Assembly (NCBI GenBank): GCA_018383835.1
Contig: JAHAWR010000060.1
Span: forward strand, 3,577 to 9,041
Direction of reading: 5' to 3'
Length of the DNA stretch: 5,465 nucleotides
Origin: Candidatus Jordarchaeia archaeon
GTDB taxonomy: Archaea; Asgardarchaeota; Jordiarchaeia; Jordiarchaeales; Freyrarchaeaceae
The notes under the pieces were generated by a model. The model did not search any database. It was not told the origin of the DNA and saw only the letters and a list, made by a program, of their open reading frames with translations. Shown piece after piece: positions 5,345-5,465 of the stretch. Made by a program: the position numbers and the translations under genes. Each line of letters opens with the position of its first letter. Within the stretch, counting starts at the first letter, position 1.

Positions 5345-5465
5345 TTGAGGAAGTTTTGGTTAAGAGGGTTATTGTGGGAGGTGGCGGCGACGCTCAATGG
5401 TGAGACCATACCGATTCTGTCTAAGGGTTATAGCAGGCAGGAGGAGGCTAGGAAAACAAACATCA
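5345..5465 (+). CDS. Possible N-terminus of a further gene, cut by the window edge
   Basis: After the MtrH stop the same frame stays open to the edge, with possible starts TTG 5345, TTG 5372 and GTG 5381, none with a clear ribosome binding site. The best part reads TLNGETIPILSKGYSRQEEA followed by RKTNI and has codon use like the neighbours. A different frame from 5341 reads LVEEVLVKRVIVGGGGDAQW, resembling a strand and glycine-rich turn of a nucleotide-binding fold, before TGA at 5401. The two could be one protein joined by a frameshift, or the first could be chance. No function is assigned. The close spacing (under 45 nt) suggests co-transcription with the MtrH-like gene. Confidence 0.4.
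   Translation, partial: MRKFWLRGLLWEVAATLNGETIPILSKGYSRQEEARKTNI

Overview
The window looks archaeal. Translation starts include TTG as well as ATG, preceded by GGAGG/GAGGTG-type ribosome binding sites. Several genes are preceded by BRE/TATA-like boxes rather than -35/-10 elements. Two proteins are of archaeal type: an MtrH-family methyl-tetrahydropterin:corrinoid methyltransferase and an archaeal-style Lrp/AsnC regulator. A TACK-group archaeon (for example Bathyarchaeia, Korarchaeia or relatives) is a reasonable inference, but the sequence does not prove it. No rRNA, tRNA, CRISPR array or insertion sequence was seen.

Layout. Positions 1-503 hold no gene I can recognise, only conflicting short open frames on both strands. 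Positions 504-2089 carry two minus-strand genes: an FMN-dependent nitronate monooxygenase/2-nitropropane dioxygenase-family enzyme, then 83 nt downstream a winged-helix regulator. The monooxygenase promoter has a perfect 2 x 25-bp tandem duplication across its predicted transcription start. Positions 2327-3029 (minus) encode an Lrp/AsnC-type regulator split by a frameshift between its DNA-binding and effector domains. A 420-nt divergent intergenic region (3030-3449) with two clear hairpins separates it from the plus-strand genes.

The plus-strand half has a 233-residue cysteine-rich protein (3450-4151). A 266-nt intergenic region follows, with a foldable 77-nt element, a U-tract terminator and three copies of ATTTGAGC, the last one against the TATA box. 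Then comes a full-length stand-alone MtrH-like methyltransferase (4418-5338) without other mtr subunits in view, and the start of another reading frame that runs off the end.

Together the right half suggests a one-carbon/corrinoid methyl-transfer locus: MtrH moves methyl groups between a tetrahydropterin and a corrinoid protein, and the Cys-rich neighbour could be a sensor or partner. This link rests on adjacency only. The most unusual items are the broken Lrp gene, the orphan MtrH with its repeated promoter motif, the structured intergenic element and the tandem promoter duplication.
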